From: Rickettsiales bacterium
Lineage (GTDB): Bacteria; Pseudomonadota; Alphaproteobacteria; Rickettsiales; UBA1997
Assembly (NCBI GenBank): GCA_017475895.1
Contig: JAFVEQ010000001.1
Coordinates: 28,432-92,431 of the forward strand
Reading direction: 5' to 3'
Length of the DNA: 64,000 nucleotides
In this document: one piece after another, positions 28,457 through 36,499 of the stretch
How positions within the stretch are numbered: the stretch's first letter is position 1
Layout of the letters: every line of letters begins with the position of its first letter
Program-made: the position numbers and the translations under genes
Notes under the pieces: generated by a model
The model's database searches: none
What the model was told of the DNA's origin: nothing
The model's input: only the letters and a program-made list of their open reading frames with translations

Positions 28457-28482
28457 GACATTTGCAAAAAATATGGTATAAT
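28455..28482 (+). promoter_or_regulatory. Strong promoter of the 28517 gene
   Basis: TTGACA (28455-28460), 16 nt, TATAAT (28477-28482), with TATGG before the -10. Confidence 0.9.
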
Positions 28483-28516
28483 AAATAAAAATTTATTAAA
28501 AATGTGGAGTATAAAT

Positions 28517-29092
28517 ATGCAAAACTACAATCAAAAACAGGTACAATCATGTGTGGAATCTCCAAGAATACTTATGGATGTTGCACAAGATTGCAGTCAA
28601 CAACAGGTAAAATCATATGCGGAATTTCCACCACTACAGAACGCTACAACAACCCCACAAAAATTTCAAGTTAGAACTAAAAAACTAATAAGAGAAAGGT
28701 ACATGAATTCAGATACAATTGAACCACAAAGACAAAATATTAAAACGAGACGATTAATAAGAAATAATAATCAGAAGCAATCACAACTGCCCACGCGAAC
28801 AAAGCTAAACACAACAAACATACAACAGTATACAATTGGTACACCGCAAACATCGGATAGTGATGTACTGAGTTTACCGGACGACATGGTAGATAAGACA
28901 TTTGTAAACAAGACAGATAAAATTACAAACAAGATGCTGAACATACTTGCGGCGAATATAGAGTTAACTCTACAAATATCAAAAAACAATGAAACAAATC
29001 TAAAGTTACTTCTACAAAGACAACAAAACTCTAGAAGAATGGAACAAATAACACAGCAACACGGAAATAAGAGTTGGCGCACAATACGCTAG
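28517..29092 (+). CDS. Gln/Asn/Thr-rich protein of unknown function
   Basis: I choose the ATG at 28517 (191 residues) because a TGGAG ribosome-binding site lies 7-8 nt before it; the ATG at 28502 has none. The N-terminal 40 residues hold two related lines ('KQVQSC.ESP', 'QQVKSY.EFP'). Then come two basic 'T-R/K-KLIR' motifs, and a helical C-terminal third ('ILAANIELTLQISKNNETNLKLLLQRQQ'). No signal peptide, no known domain. With its neighbours it forms a set of small, strongly expressed accessory genes. Confidence 0.7.
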   Translation: MQNYNQKQVQSCVESPRILMDVAQDCSQQQVKSYAEFPPLQNATTTPQKFQVRTKKLIRERYMNSDTIEPQRQNIKTRRLIRNNNQKQSQLPTRTKLNTTNIQQYTIGTPQTSDSDVLSLPDDMVDKTFVNKTDKITNKMLNILAANIELTLQISKNNETNLKLLLQRQQNSRRMEQITQQHGNKSWRTIR

Positions 29093-29135
29093 TGTTATAA
29101 CAATACATATCTATTAACTTTGTCCATTTATGAGG

Positions 29136-29163
29136 TTGCTTTTTAAAAACTATTATCTATAAT
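29136..29163 (+). promoter_or_regulatory. Candidate skp promoter
   Basis: TTGCTT (29136-29141), 16-nt spacer, TATAAT (29158-29163), 30 nt before the skp ATG. Confidence 0.6.
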
Positions 29164-29193
29164 GCAGCAGGCTATAATAATTAAATTTGAAGT

Positions 29194-29733
29194 ATGAAGA
29201 AAATTTGTGTTATATTATTTTCTATATTTTGTGTTGGCACAGCATTGGCAAACAATATAGCGGTTGTTGATTTAGAATACATAATGCAAAACTCCGTTGC
29301 ATTTAAGAGACTAAACGATTCTTTAGAAAAGGAAAAAAAGAGTTATCAGGAAAAAATAAAACAAAAGGAGATAGAACTCACAACAAAAAGAGATAAGCTG
29401 CAGTCACAGGCATCACTGCTTTCACAGGAAAGTTTACAGCAAAAAACCATTGAATTTCAAAAAGAATTACTATCCTTTCAGGAGGAAGTTAAAAATAAAG
29501 AGAATGAACTGCAGAAAAAGTTAATGGATGGACTTGCTGTTCTTAACAATGAAGTTAAAACCATTGTCAACGACATTGTCAAGGAGGATAAATATAATAA
29601 ATACACATCAGTTCTAAGTACATCCATTATGTTATACTACAGAGACGACGACAATATAACAACGGAAGTATTAAAAAGACTAAATAAGAAAAATATATCG
29701 CTAATTAATATTGACAATAAGAAAAAGAAATAG
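29194..29733 (+). CDS. skp: OmpH/Skp-family periplasmic chaperone
   Basis: 179 residues. Signal peptide (about 1-19, cut after 'GTALA'), then 'IAVVDLEYIMQNSVAFKRLNDSLEKEKKSYQEKI', the OmpH start, and a long coiled coil (about 40-115) that forms the trimeric tentacles of Skp. Holds unfolded outer-membrane proteins in the periplasm. It stands alone here, away from bamA and lpxA. Confidence 0.85.
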   Translation: MKKICVILFSIFCVGTALANNIAVVDLEYIMQNSVAFKRLNDSLEKEKKSYQEKIKQKEIELTTKRDKLQSQASLLSQESLQQKTIEFQKELLSFQEEVKNKENELQKKLMDGLAVLNNEVKTIVNDIVKEDKYNKYTSVLSTSIMLYYRDDDNITTEVLKRLNKKNISLINIDNKKKK

Positions 29734-29768
29734 TATAAATATACTGTGTTATTGTGTATACTTCTATA

Positions 29769-29858
29769 GGAGGGGTGGCCGAGTGGCTGAAGGCACACGT
29801 TTGGAAAGCGTGCATACTGTAACAGGTATCAGGGGTTCGAATCCCCTCTCCTCCGCCA
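29769..29858 (+). tRNA. tRNA-Ser (GGA anticodon)
   Basis: 90 nt with a long variable arm. Acceptor GGAGGGG / CTCCTCC, anticodon loop with GGA, T arm GGGGTTCGAATCCCC, encoded GCCA. Confidence 0.96.
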
Positions 29859-29908
29859 GTTAGTCAATGAAATAAATATTCTAAATATTCATGAAGGAGG
29901 ATGTAGGC

Positions 29909-30640
29909 GTGACTAAACTTTTTTCCGTAATAGTTTTACTTTTTTGTCTCAGTGGATGTGTAACATACAATGACAATGGATGTTTTAAACAATTCGGTAG
30001 TTCAACACTAAAAGATGAATATTTAACCATCAAACTTGATAAAAAACTTAAAAGAATAAAGATACCAAACTGTAAATATGATAATGAAGGCAATAAGTAT
30101 TTTGCTATAACAGTTGGTGTAAACGATAAAGAAATACAACGCAAAGAAGGAAATACTGTCTTAATTAACATGACATCAATATTTCCAGCCGACAAAATAG
30201 ACGAAAAGGAAATCATTGATCTTATAAATAATGTTTCAAAAGACCTAATAGATGTAAAAAACACAAGATTTAAAAAGGAATACACAAAAGAAAGTGATTT
30301 GATCCATAAAGGGAACAAGATATGTAAAATATTTTCAGCATCAGTTAGAGATTACGAAGCTACAAACAAACCGAAAGAACAAGATTACTTGCTACAAAAC
30401 GATTTACATGAAATGTGTTTTATAAAACAATATAATCAAATTATGTCACTTGGCATTTCATTTAGGATGACAAAAAAATCAATGGAAACGTTTTGGAACA
30501 TCGATATTCTGAGGAATCTTATGGGTACATTTTCGTCAAATATAACAATGAATGATGATAAAAAAAATTTAGATACTATTTTGGAAGATAACTACAAAGA
30601 AATTGAAAAAATCTTGAATATCAAAACAGTTAACAAATAA
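29909..30640 (+). CDS. Lipoprotein of unknown function
   Basis: The GTG at 29909 is preceded by AAGGAGG with an 8-nt gap, so it is the likely start (243 residues). An upstream ATG at 29891 would put the ribosome-binding site inside the gene. The N-terminus 'KLFSVIVLLFCLSGC' is a lipoprotein signal with lipobox LSGC and Cys as residue 17. The rest is charged and soluble, with no domain I recognise. A lipid-anchored envelope protein is expected; there is no operon partner. Confidence 0.75.
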   Translation: MTKLFSVIVLLFCLSGCVTYNDNGCFKQFGSSTLKDEYLTIKLDKKLKRIKIPNCKYDNEGNKYFAITVGVNDKEIQRKEGNTVLINMTSIFPADKIDEKEIIDLINNVSKDLIDVKNTRFKKEYTKESDLIHKGNKICKIFSASVRDYEATNKPKEQDYLLQNDLHEMCFIKQYNQIMSLGISFRMTKKSMETFWNIDILRNLMGTFSSNITMNDDKKNLDTILEDNYKEIEKILNIKTVNK

Positions 30641-30656
30641 TCATAATGTCTAAAGA

Positions 30657-30680
30657 GTTGTAGTTTTCATAAACTACAAC
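30657..30680. terminator. Hairpin between lipoprotein gene and mltG
   Basis: 10-bp stem GTTGTAGTTT / AAACTACAAC with a 4-nt loop between convergent genes. T runs are poor on both sides, so terminator strength is uncertain. Confidence 0.5.
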
Positions 30681-30700
30681 CAAAACCCCTAAACAACACA

Positions 30701-31696
30701 CTATTTTTGTTGTGTTTTAGCATCCCTCACGGCTTTTTTAAAACTTTTTACCATTTTTCTATGTTCAAAATAGTTTTCAGAAAAATTGTGTCCACCATTA
30801 CCAGTGGCAACAAAAAACAGATATTTTGTTTCCGGAGGATTTAAAACGGCTTTTATGGATTCCTCTCCCGGATTGCAAATCGGTTCCGGAGGTAATCCCT
30901 TTATTTTATAGGTATTGTAGGGTGAATCCTGTCTTATTAGTATATGTGTTTTTATATCCTTTTCTTTACTCACATCACCAAAGGCATAGCCGTAGATGGC
31001 TGTCGGGTCTGATTGTAGAGGCATATTAATTCGTAATCTATTTATAAAAACCGATGCCACAAGCCCCCTTTCCCTCTCTAGTCCGGTCTCCTTTTCCACC
31101 ACCGAAGCCAAAATTAAAGCCTCCTTTCTGGTCTTAAATGGTAGATTTTTTGCTCTGCCACTCCAATACTTATCCACGGTGGTAAACATACTTTTTGCCA
31201 TTCTAACGATTAAATCTTCCCTCGTATCACCCCTTTGAAACTTGTAGGTTTGTGGCAACAAACTACCCTCAGGAATATTGTATTTTGGCATTTCACCGGT
31301 CAAAAATTCATTATTCTCTATAATTTTTAATATACTGTGATTACTTAGCCCTTCGGCAAATGTTATGGTTCTGTAGAATACTCTGTTATTTATTATGTTA
31401 TCTATTATTTCTCTGGTGGTCATATTTGCATCAAATTTATACTCTCCGTATTTAATATTTGACTTATTTTTGGTTTTGGCTTTAACCACCAGTTTAAACA
31501 ATAGTTTATTGTTTATAATACCTTGTTTTTCTAGGGTATTTGCCAACTGATTTAATCCAGAACCTTTACCAATTACTATAAAACTATCTTCGTGTATTTT
31601 TTTGTTTAGGAAATTGTTTAGATACATTTTTGACAAAAAAATACTCATAACTATGAATACAACTGGAATTGTCAAAATTATTATAGTTCTTTTCAT
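30701..31696 (-). CDS. mltG: Endolytic murein transglycosylase MltG (YceG)
   Basis: 331 residues. N-terminal membrane anchor (about 5-25), LysM-like region, and the YceG domain with catalytic Glu in 'LILASVVEKETG'. Also 'MPLQSDPTAIYGYAF' and 'GLPPEPICNPGEESIKAVLNPP' near the C-terminus. Cuts nascent peptidoglycan strands in the periplasm. Confidence 0.94.
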   Translation of the reverse strand: MKRTIIILTIPVVFIVMSIFLSKMYLNNFLNKKIHEDSFIVIGKGSGLNQLANTLEKQGIINNKLLFKLVVKAKTKNKSNIKYGEYKFDANMTTREIIDNIINNRVFYRTITFAEGLSNHSILKIIENNEFLTGEMPKYNIPEGSLLPQTYKFQRGDTREDLIVRMAKSMFTTVDKYWSGRAKNLPFKTRKEALILASVVEKETGLERERGLVASVFINRLRINMPLQSDPTAIYGYAFGDVSKEKDIKTHILIRQDSPYNTYKIKGLPPEPICNPGEESIKAVLNPPETKYLFFVATGNGGHNFSENYFEHRKMVKSFKKAVRDAKTQQK

Positions 31697-31849
31697 AACA
31701 TTTACAAAAATAATTATTAGTATTGTATTGCGTAAATTTTATTTTTCAATTGCTTTAATTTTTATCTCATGACATGTTTATATTAAAAAAATTCTTGAAA
31801 AATGATTTATTATAGATTATTCTAGCCCCAGCAATATAAAATATTAGAT

Positions 31850-32377
31850 ATGTTAAGAAAATTTTTGCTTCTATTAATTCTATTTGCCACCACAGCCAAA
31901 GCCGAAATAATAGAAAACAAAAAAATAATAAACAAAAGTTTTGACATATGGAACATATCCTGTGAAGACGATGAGATGCTCAACGATATAAGATGTAGAT
32001 TATTCGTGGAAATAACAGAAAAAACAACCCTTTTTATAAATCCATTATCAAACGACAACAAGATATTAATAGTATCGGCCGATGGTTACTATGATAGAAA
32101 ATTCTATATAAAAATAGACAACAATAAACTGATTGAATCACAGGTTTTCAGCAATAACAAATACAACATGGTAAACTTTGCACAGGCTGACATCAATTCA
32201 ATATATTCACAGCTGCAAAGAGGGCAACATTTTTATATAAGATTCACCATTAGAGACAATTCGTCCGCAAATGGATTCAAAGAAATTACTGCAAAGTTCC
32301 CTCTGGCAGAATTTCAAAAATCGCTTATTTACTTTAATAAACAGGTAAATAAATATAATTTTACTAATAACAGTTAG
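31850..32377 (+). CDS. IalB-like periplasmic protein
   Basis: 175 residues with a signal peptide (1-18, cut after 'TTAKA'). The mature part has a Trp and two Cys near the start ('[19 protein letters not shown]'), then '[23 protein letters not shown]' and '[18 protein letters not shown]'. This layout matches the invasion-associated locus B family of Alphaproteobacteria. The family is often found in species with no invasion, so the name does not imply virulence. 7 nt before gap. Confidence 0.55.
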   Translation: MLRKFLLLLILFATTAKAEIIENKKIINKSFDIWNISCEDDEMLNDIRCRLFVEITEKTTLFINPLSNDNKILIVSADGYYDRKFYIKIDNNKLIESQVFSNNKYNMVNFAQADINSIYSQLQRGQHFYIRFTIRDNSSANGFKEITAKFPLAEFQKSLIYFNKQVNKYNFTNNS

Positions 32378-32384
32378 GAGTTTT

Positions 32385-33401
32385 ATGACTATAAAAGTTG
32401 CTATAAATGGCTTTGGAAGAATAGGAAGATGTGTTTTCAGAGCTTACTTTGAAAATATAGAAAAATACAAAGATATAGAAATAGTAGCTGTTAACGATCT
32501 ATCGCCGGTTGAAACAAATGTTCACCTGTTAAAATATGATTCAGTTCACGGTCATTTTGGTGGAAAAGTTGAAATAAAGGACGGAGACATAGTAGTTAAC
32601 GGAAAAAAAGTTAAAGTTTGTTGCGAAAGAGAAGTAACAAATCTACCATGGAAAAATTTAGGAATAGACGTAGTTTACGAATGTACTGGACTATTTACAA
32701 CAGCAGAAACAGCCGGTAAACACCTAGAAGCTGGTGCTAAAAAAGTTATAATTTCCGCTCCGGCAAAGGGAGAAGGTGTTAAAACTGTTGTATTTGGCGT
32801 AAACAATGACGACCTAAAGGCAAGCGATACAATAATTTCAAACGGTTCATGTACCACAAACTGTTTAGCTCCAATCGCTAAAATATTGGATAGAGAAATT
32901 GGAATTGTTAAAGGACACATGACAACAATTCATGCATTCACAAACGACCAAAGAGTTGTTGATAGTTCTCATAAAGACCTAAGAAGAGCAAGAGCAGCTA
33001 GTCTTTCTATGATTCCAACAACAACCGGTGCAGCAAAAGCAGTTGCTTTAGTTTTACCACAATTAAAGGGTAAATTGGACGGAGTTTCAATAAGAGTTCC
33101 AACGCCAGATGTTTCTTTTGTTGACCTGTCATTTGAAGCAAAAAAAGATACAACTGTTGAAGAAATTAATTCTATAATCAAAAAAGCATCAGAAAAAGAA
33201 CTAAAGGATGTTTTGGGTTACTCAACAGAGGAACTAGTATCCATAGACTTTACACATGATACAAGAAGTTCAATTTTTGACGAAACACAAACAAAAGTTT
33301 TGGGAGGAAATTTTGTAAGAATTGGTTCTTGGTACGATAACGAATGGGGTTTTTCTAACAGAATGCTAGATATGACTCTATTGTGGAATTCTAAGAAATA
33401 A
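32385..33401 (+). CDS. gap: Glyceraldehyde-3-phosphate dehydrogenase
   Basis: 338 residues. NAD-binding '[15 protein letters not shown]', catalytic Cys in '[16 protein letters not shown]', catalytic His region '[15 protein letters not shown]', and C-terminal '[14 protein letters not shown]'. Central glycolytic enzyme. GGAG ribosome-binding site 7 nt before the ATG. Confidence 0.97.
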   Translation: MTIKVAINGFGRIGRCVFRAYFENIEKYKDIEIVAVNDLSPVETNVHLLKYDSVHGHFGGKVEIKDGDIVVNGKKVKVCCEREVTNLPWKNLGIDVVYECTGLFTTAETAGKHLEAGAKKVIISAPAKGEGVKTVVFGVNNDDLKASDTIISNGSCTTNCLAPIAKILDREIGIVKGHMTTIHAFTNDQRVVDSSHKDLRRARAASLSMIPTTTGAAKAVALVLPQLKGKLDGVSIRVPTPDVSFVDLSFEAKKDTTVEEINSIIKKASEKELKDVLGYSTEELVSIDFTHDTRSSIFDETQTKVLGGNFVRIGSWYDNEWGFSNRMLDMTLLWNSKK

Positions 33402-33417
33402 TAGAACATAGATTAAT

Positions 33418-33444
33418 CAATATCTCGCACAACGCGAGATATTG
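33418..33444 (+). other. Hairpin after gap
   Basis: 11-bp perfect stem CAATATCTCGC / GCGAGATATTG with a 5-nt loop, no T run. Lies just before the ribosome-binding site of the next gene; an RNA stability or processing element is as likely as a terminator. Confidence 0.5.
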
Positions 33445-33463
33445 AAGACTTGTGGGAGGCTTT

Positions 33464-34024
33464 ATGAAAAATATACTTATCGTTTCAGGACACACAGATT
33501 TAAATGACTCTTTTGCTAACAGAAAAATCATAGAAAAACTGCAAAAACTTATACCTCAGGCGGAATTTGATCTACTTGATAAACTCTATCCGGACTACAG
33601 AATTGATGTAAAAAAGGAGCAGAAAAAACTGATTAAAGCGGATGTAATTGTTTTACAGTTTCCAATATTTTGGTACTCCTGTCCGTCAATAATGCGTCGT
33701 TGGTTTGAGGATGTTTTAGTTTATGGTTTTTCACATGGTTCGACTGGTAAAGCACTAGCAGGCAAAAAACTTTTAGCATCATTCACCACAGGTTCACCGG
33801 CAGAACTATATCAACATGGCGCTCTGCAAAACTACACCATAGACGAATTTTTACCGCCATTTAAACAACTGGCAAATCTTTGTTCTATGGAATGGGTGGA
33901 TAACTATATCTGGACGGACGGTGTTTCCTATTCCGTTAGAAATGATGAAAATAAAATTAAAGAAATGGAAGAAAAAGTCGCTAAACATGTTGATAAACTT
34001 GTTGATTTATTAAATAGTTTATAA
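33464..34024 (+). CDS. Flavodoxin-fold NAD(P)H-dependent oxidoreductase
   Basis: The ATG at 33464 is chosen over an upstream GTG because GGGAGG lies 4 nt before it (186 residues). 'NILIVSGHTDLNDSFANRKI' (FMN phosphate loop), 'ADVIVLQFPIFWYSCPSIMRRWFEDVL' and 'FTTGSPAELYQHG' match the KefF/MdaB/NQO-like flavodoxin_2 family. Likely a quinone or general NAD(P)H:acceptor reductase. Downstream of gap on the same strand. Confidence 0.85.
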   Translation: MKNILIVSGHTDLNDSFANRKIIEKLQKLIPQAEFDLLDKLYPDYRIDVKKEQKKLIKADVIVLQFPIFWYSCPSIMRRWFEDVLVYGFSHGSTGKALAGKKLLASFTTGSPAELYQHGALQNYTIDEFLPPFKQLANLCSMEWVDNYIWTDGVSYSVRNDENKIKEMEEKVAKHVDKLVDLLNSL

Positions 34025-34038
34025 TAATTAAAATTTTC

Positions 34039-34066
34039 TTGCTATTAAAATAATTTTTATTACAAT
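34039..34066 (+). promoter_or_regulatory. Promoter of tRNA-Leu
   Basis: TTGCTA (34039-34044), 16-nt spacer, TACAAT (34061-34066), 8 nt before the mature tRNA start. Confidence 0.65.
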
Positions 34067-34074
34067 AGACATGT

Positions 34075-34161
34075 GCCCCAATGGCGGAACTGGTAGACGC
34101 GTTAGTTTCAGGTGCTAATGGTCGCAAGACTGTGGAGGTTCAAATCCTCTTTGGGGTACCA
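34075..34161 (+). tRNA. tRNA-Leu (CAG anticodon)
   Basis: 87 nt with a variable arm. Acceptor GCCCCAA / TTGGGGT (first pair G-T), anticodon loop TTCAGGT, T arm GGAGGTTCAAATCCTC, encoded ACCA. It borders an accessory island on its 3' side, and tRNA-Leu genes are common integration sites; I did not find a repeated tRNA 3' end. Confidence 0.94.
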
Positions 34162-34475
34162 AAGTTCATAATTTATCAAATCATTGAAGTGTTATTATTA
34201 TATACGTCGAACCCGTTTCGATATGGGTTTTTATAATATTGTTTAAAAAAATTAAGGATTTTTATACACTGAAAATGGCAGTTTAATCCTGATGTTTTTT
34301 CTTTATGTTTTCTTGATTTTATTTTAATTAAACGTTATTATACAAATGTATAAGGTTGGAAGAGGAGCTGGTTATTTATACAACCTAATTCAATTTCTAT
34401 TGAAGTGTCTATCTTCCTAGTAATTATTGAGTAGTCAATCGTCCTTTAATAGCCTTATACATCTAGAAAAATCTC
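34162..34475. other. Non-coding start of the accessory island
   Basis: No gene. Holds a weak terminator-like stem AACCC/GGGTT with T run (34210-34232) after tRNA-Leu. It also has the first copy of a direct repeat (34257-34275). The rest is AT-rich with scattered short repeats of sequence seen again near 36300-36400. I see no integrase. Confidence 0.5.
34257..34275 (+). repeat. Direct repeat, left copy
   Basis: GATTTTTATACACTGAAAA, identical at 36358-36376. The two copies flank both LPD3-like cassettes about 2.1 kb apart and may mark the edge of a duplicated or mobile unit. Confidence 0.55.
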
Positions 34476-34567
34476 TTTACTTTTAAAAATAAAAGTATAC
34501 AATAAAGCTGACTAGTTAGTCCCCCCGTCTTGTTGAGGCGGTTGATATTGACTAACTAGTCTTTTTT
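34476..34567 (+). ncRNA. Predicted hairpin small RNA, copy 1, with promoter
   Basis: Promoter-like TTTACT (34476-34481), 16 nt, TACAAT (34498-34503). Six nt later starts a 12-bp perfect stem, GACTAGTTAGTC (34510-34521) with GACTAACTAGTC (34550-34561), followed by T6. An inner stem forms in the loop (CCGTCTT / GAGGCGG). The predicted transcript is about 55 nt and ends inside the 3' end of the convergent ORF 34556-35218. Same design as the copies near 35446 and 36415. Confidence 0.55.
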
Positions 34568-35218
34568 ATTATCATCTCTTATTAAATAAAAATCTTTTTT
34601 GGTATTAATTCCTTTCTGTTTATTTCTTATTTTCACTAGTACATCGTTTACAACACCTTTATAATCAACCTTACTTCTAATTACATTAAAAGGTAAGTCT
34701 GTATCCTTTCTTTTTTTATAAAGTTCTTCTGGCTTTTCAACCCGTCCCTTGTCTATAATATCTTTTATTTTAAATATATAGTGCGGATTTCCTTTTGTTA
34801 TTGTCTCATCAATTCCTCTTTTAAAAAAGTTTATATCCCCTATTCCTTGTTTATCAATACTCGTCCCCTGCAATTTATCTCTATAATATTCTCTTGCCTT
34901 TCTTGATAAATCCTTATAGTCCTTAAACTTTCTTCTTCCATCTATTTTTACAGGTCTAATGGTTCTGTGTCCCTTTATACCGCTTCCTGGACCTCCATTT
35001 TCTTTTCTATCATGTATTAAATTAAAAACTTTTTCTTTAATAGCACGATTGTTCCTTATACTTTCTATTTTGTTTAAAAGTCTGTCTTTTGTAATATCGA
35101 CATTTTTATCTTCATTGACATCAATGCCAACTTTATTAGCAACCAAACTTAAAAGATTGAATATATCTTCCATTTTTACGTTGCTTTCTTCTTCATTTAT
35201 TTGTTGTTTTCTAAGCAT
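34556..35218 (-). CDS. LPD3/BECR-nuclease-like phage-type protein, copy 1
   Basis: 220 residues. The N-terminal helical part (1-75) is followed by the linker 'GGPGSGIKGH', as seen in phage head and polyvalent proteins. Then comes a domain (about 85-215) with 'ALREYY..LQG.SID...GDINFFKRGIDETI', 'IDKGRVEKPE' and 'VLVKIRNK...KDFYLI'-type strands. This resembles LPD3, a large-polyvalent-protein domain of barnase/EndoU/ColicinE5/RelE-like fold, so RNase or toxin activity is possible but unproven. The frame stops early: one extra A in the final A6 run would add a tail matching the third copy. Paralogue of 35532-36176. Confidence 0.65.
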   Translation of the reverse strand: MLRKQQINEEESNVKMEDIFNLLSLVANKVGIDVNEDKNVDITKDRLLNKIESIRNNRAIKEKVFNLIHDRKENGGPGSGIKGHRTIRPVKIDGRRKFKDYKDLSRKAREYYRDKLQGTSIDKQGIGDINFFKRGIDETITKGNPHYIFKIKDIIDKGRVEKPEELYKKRKDTDLPFNVIRSKVDYKGVVNDVLVKIRNKQKGINTKKDFYLIRDDNKKD

Positions 35219-35240
35219 ATTAGTTTACTATTTTTATTAA

Positions 35241-35346
35241 TAAAAAAGCCTTTATATTTCTATAAAGGCTATTAAATCGAGTTTTACCTCGTTTAATTCT
35301 GTTTCTTATTTGTTTAAAGATTGTATGTTAAATGTTATCGGTTCAA
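35241..35346 (-). promoter_or_regulatory. Conserved leader with intrinsic terminator before copy 1
   Basis: Minus strand, 5' to 3': TTGAAC (35346-35341) and TACAAT (35325-35320) as a possible promoter with a 15-nt spacer. A stem-loop follows (35297-35271; ATTAAA-CGAG / CTCG-ATTTAAT). Then a perfect 10-bp stem AGCCTTTATA / TATAAAGGCT with a GAAA tetraloop (35270-35247) and T6 (35246-35241). The ORF starts 22 nt further. It is almost identical to the leader of copy 2. Reads as an attenuator, or a short terminated RNA ahead of the ORF. Confidence 0.65.
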
Positions 35347-35445
35347 TGTCGTTAATAAAATGTAGTTTATTACTACTTTGATCCGGATGTTTTTAATCGT
35401 GTTTATAACAAATCAATTGTTTTAAATCTCTTTATTTAAAAAATC

Positions 35446-35533
35446 TTGACTTTTAATAAAGTTTATTTTATAATACATGTGATACCTACTAGGTCTTCCT
35501 GTTTTGAAGTTTCAAATCTAGTAGGTATCTTTT
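35446..35533 (+). ncRNA. Predicted hairpin small RNA, copy 2, with promoter
   Basis: TTGACT (35446-35451), 17 nt, TATAAT (35469-35474). Six nt later comes a 12-bp perfect stem GATACCTACTAG (35481-35492) with CTAGTAGGTATC (35518-35529), then TTTT. The stem sequence differs from copy 1 but pairing is kept. Predicted transcript about 53 nt; it runs into the stop codon of the convergent ORF 35532-36176. No room for a peptide. Confidence 0.6.
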
Positions 35534-36176
35534 ATTTATCATCATCTTTTATTAAGTAAAAATCTTTTTCTCCATCTTTTTTACTTCTTACTTTTACTGC
35601 TACATCTTTTATCATATCTTTATAAATAACTTTATTGTTAATTATATTAAAAGGTAGGTCGGTATCCTTCCTTTTCTTGTAAAGTGCCTCAGGTTCTCCA
35701 ACCTGTCCACTATCTATAATTTTTGGTAGTTGAAATATATAGTGTGGATTTCCCTTACTTATCGTTTCTTCTATTCCTCTTCTCAGAAAATCTATTCTTC
35801 CTATTTTATCTTTATCAATACTTTTACCTTGAATATTCTTTTTATAATATTCTCTTGCTTTTCTTGATAAATCTTTATAATCTTTAAACTTTCTTCTTCC
35901 ATCTATTTTAATGGGTCTAAGGGTTTTGTGTCCTTTTATACCACTTCCTGGACCACCATTCTTTTTTATACCATGTATTAAATCAAAAACTCTTTGTTTA
36001 ATTACACTATTGTTTTTTATACTTTCTATTATATTAAAAAGTCTGTCTTTTGTAATATCGACATTTTTTTCTTTATTAAAATCAATGCCGACTTTATCAG
36101 CAACTAAACCTAAAAGATAAAGTATATCTTCTATTTTTATATTGTTTTCTTCTTCATTTATTTTCTTTTCAAACAT
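35532..36176 (-). CDS. LPD3/BECR-nuclease-like phage-type protein, copy 2
   Basis: 214 residues, closely similar to the 34556-35218 protein along its whole length. Helical N-terminus, 'NGGPGSGIKGHKT' linker, 'ALREYYKKNIQGKSIDKDKIGRIDFLRRG'-type core and C-terminal 'VAVKVRSK..GEKDFYLIKDDDK'. The same LPD3-like family call applies. It has the same leader and a convergent hairpin RNA unit. Its 3' end lacks the Pro/Gln/Gly tail found in the third copy. Toxin, phage remnant or polyvalent-protein fragment are all open. Confidence 0.65.
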   Translation of the reverse strand: MFEKKINEEENNIKIEDILYLLGLVADKVGIDFNKEKNVDITKDRLFNIIESIKNNSVIKQRVFDLIHGIKKNGGPGSGIKGHKTLRPIKIDGRRKFKDYKDLSRKAREYYKKNIQGKSIDKDKIGRIDFLRRGIEETISKGNPHYIFQLPKIIDSGQVGEPEALYKKRKDTDLPFNIINNKVIYKDMIKDVAVKVRSKKDGEKDFYLIKDDDK

Positions 36177-36202
36177 ATATATTATTTTCCTTATGTTATT
36201 AA

Positions 36203-36308
36203 TAAAAAAAGCCTTTATATTTCTATAAAGGCTATTAAATCGAGTGTTACCTCGTTTAATTCTGATTTTCTGATTTTATATCTAAAGATTGTATGTTAAA
36301 TGTTATCG
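36203..36308 (-). promoter_or_regulatory. Conserved leader with intrinsic terminator before copy 2
   Basis: Same order as the copy 1 leader: TACAAT-like -10, stem-loop (36260-36234), perfect 10-bp stem with GAAA tetraloop (36233-36210) and T7 (36209-36203), ORF start 27 nt later. About 75 nt are nearly identical between the two leaders, more conserved than the ORFs they precede. The -35 is weaker here (GTGAAC). Confidence 0.65.
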
Positions 36309-36357
36309 GTTCACTTTGATCCGAATATTTATTTCTTTATTTATCAATAGTTTTAAA

Positions 36358-36376
36358 GATTTTTATACACTGAAAA
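36358..36376 (+). repeat. Direct repeat, right copy
   Basis: GATTTTTATACACTGAAAA, identical to 34257-34275. Confidence 0.55.
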
Positions 36377-36414
36377 GTAATAGTTTTTTATTGTAATATT
36401 TATTTAAAAAAATA

Positions 36415-36499
36415 TTGACTTTTATAAAATATTTTTTACGGCTACGTCAGCTAGTTGCCTCCCTCGCCTTGCTGAGGTGGTGCATACAAAGCAGCTAGC
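36415..36499 (+). ncRNA. Decayed third hairpin RNA unit
   Basis: TTGACT (36415-36420), 16 nt, TACGGC (36437-36442, decayed -10), then GCTAGTTGC (36450-36458) pairing with GCAGCTAGC (36491-36499) through one T-G pair. The apical region resembles copy 1. No T run follows, so this copy is probably inactive. Confidence 0.4.
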
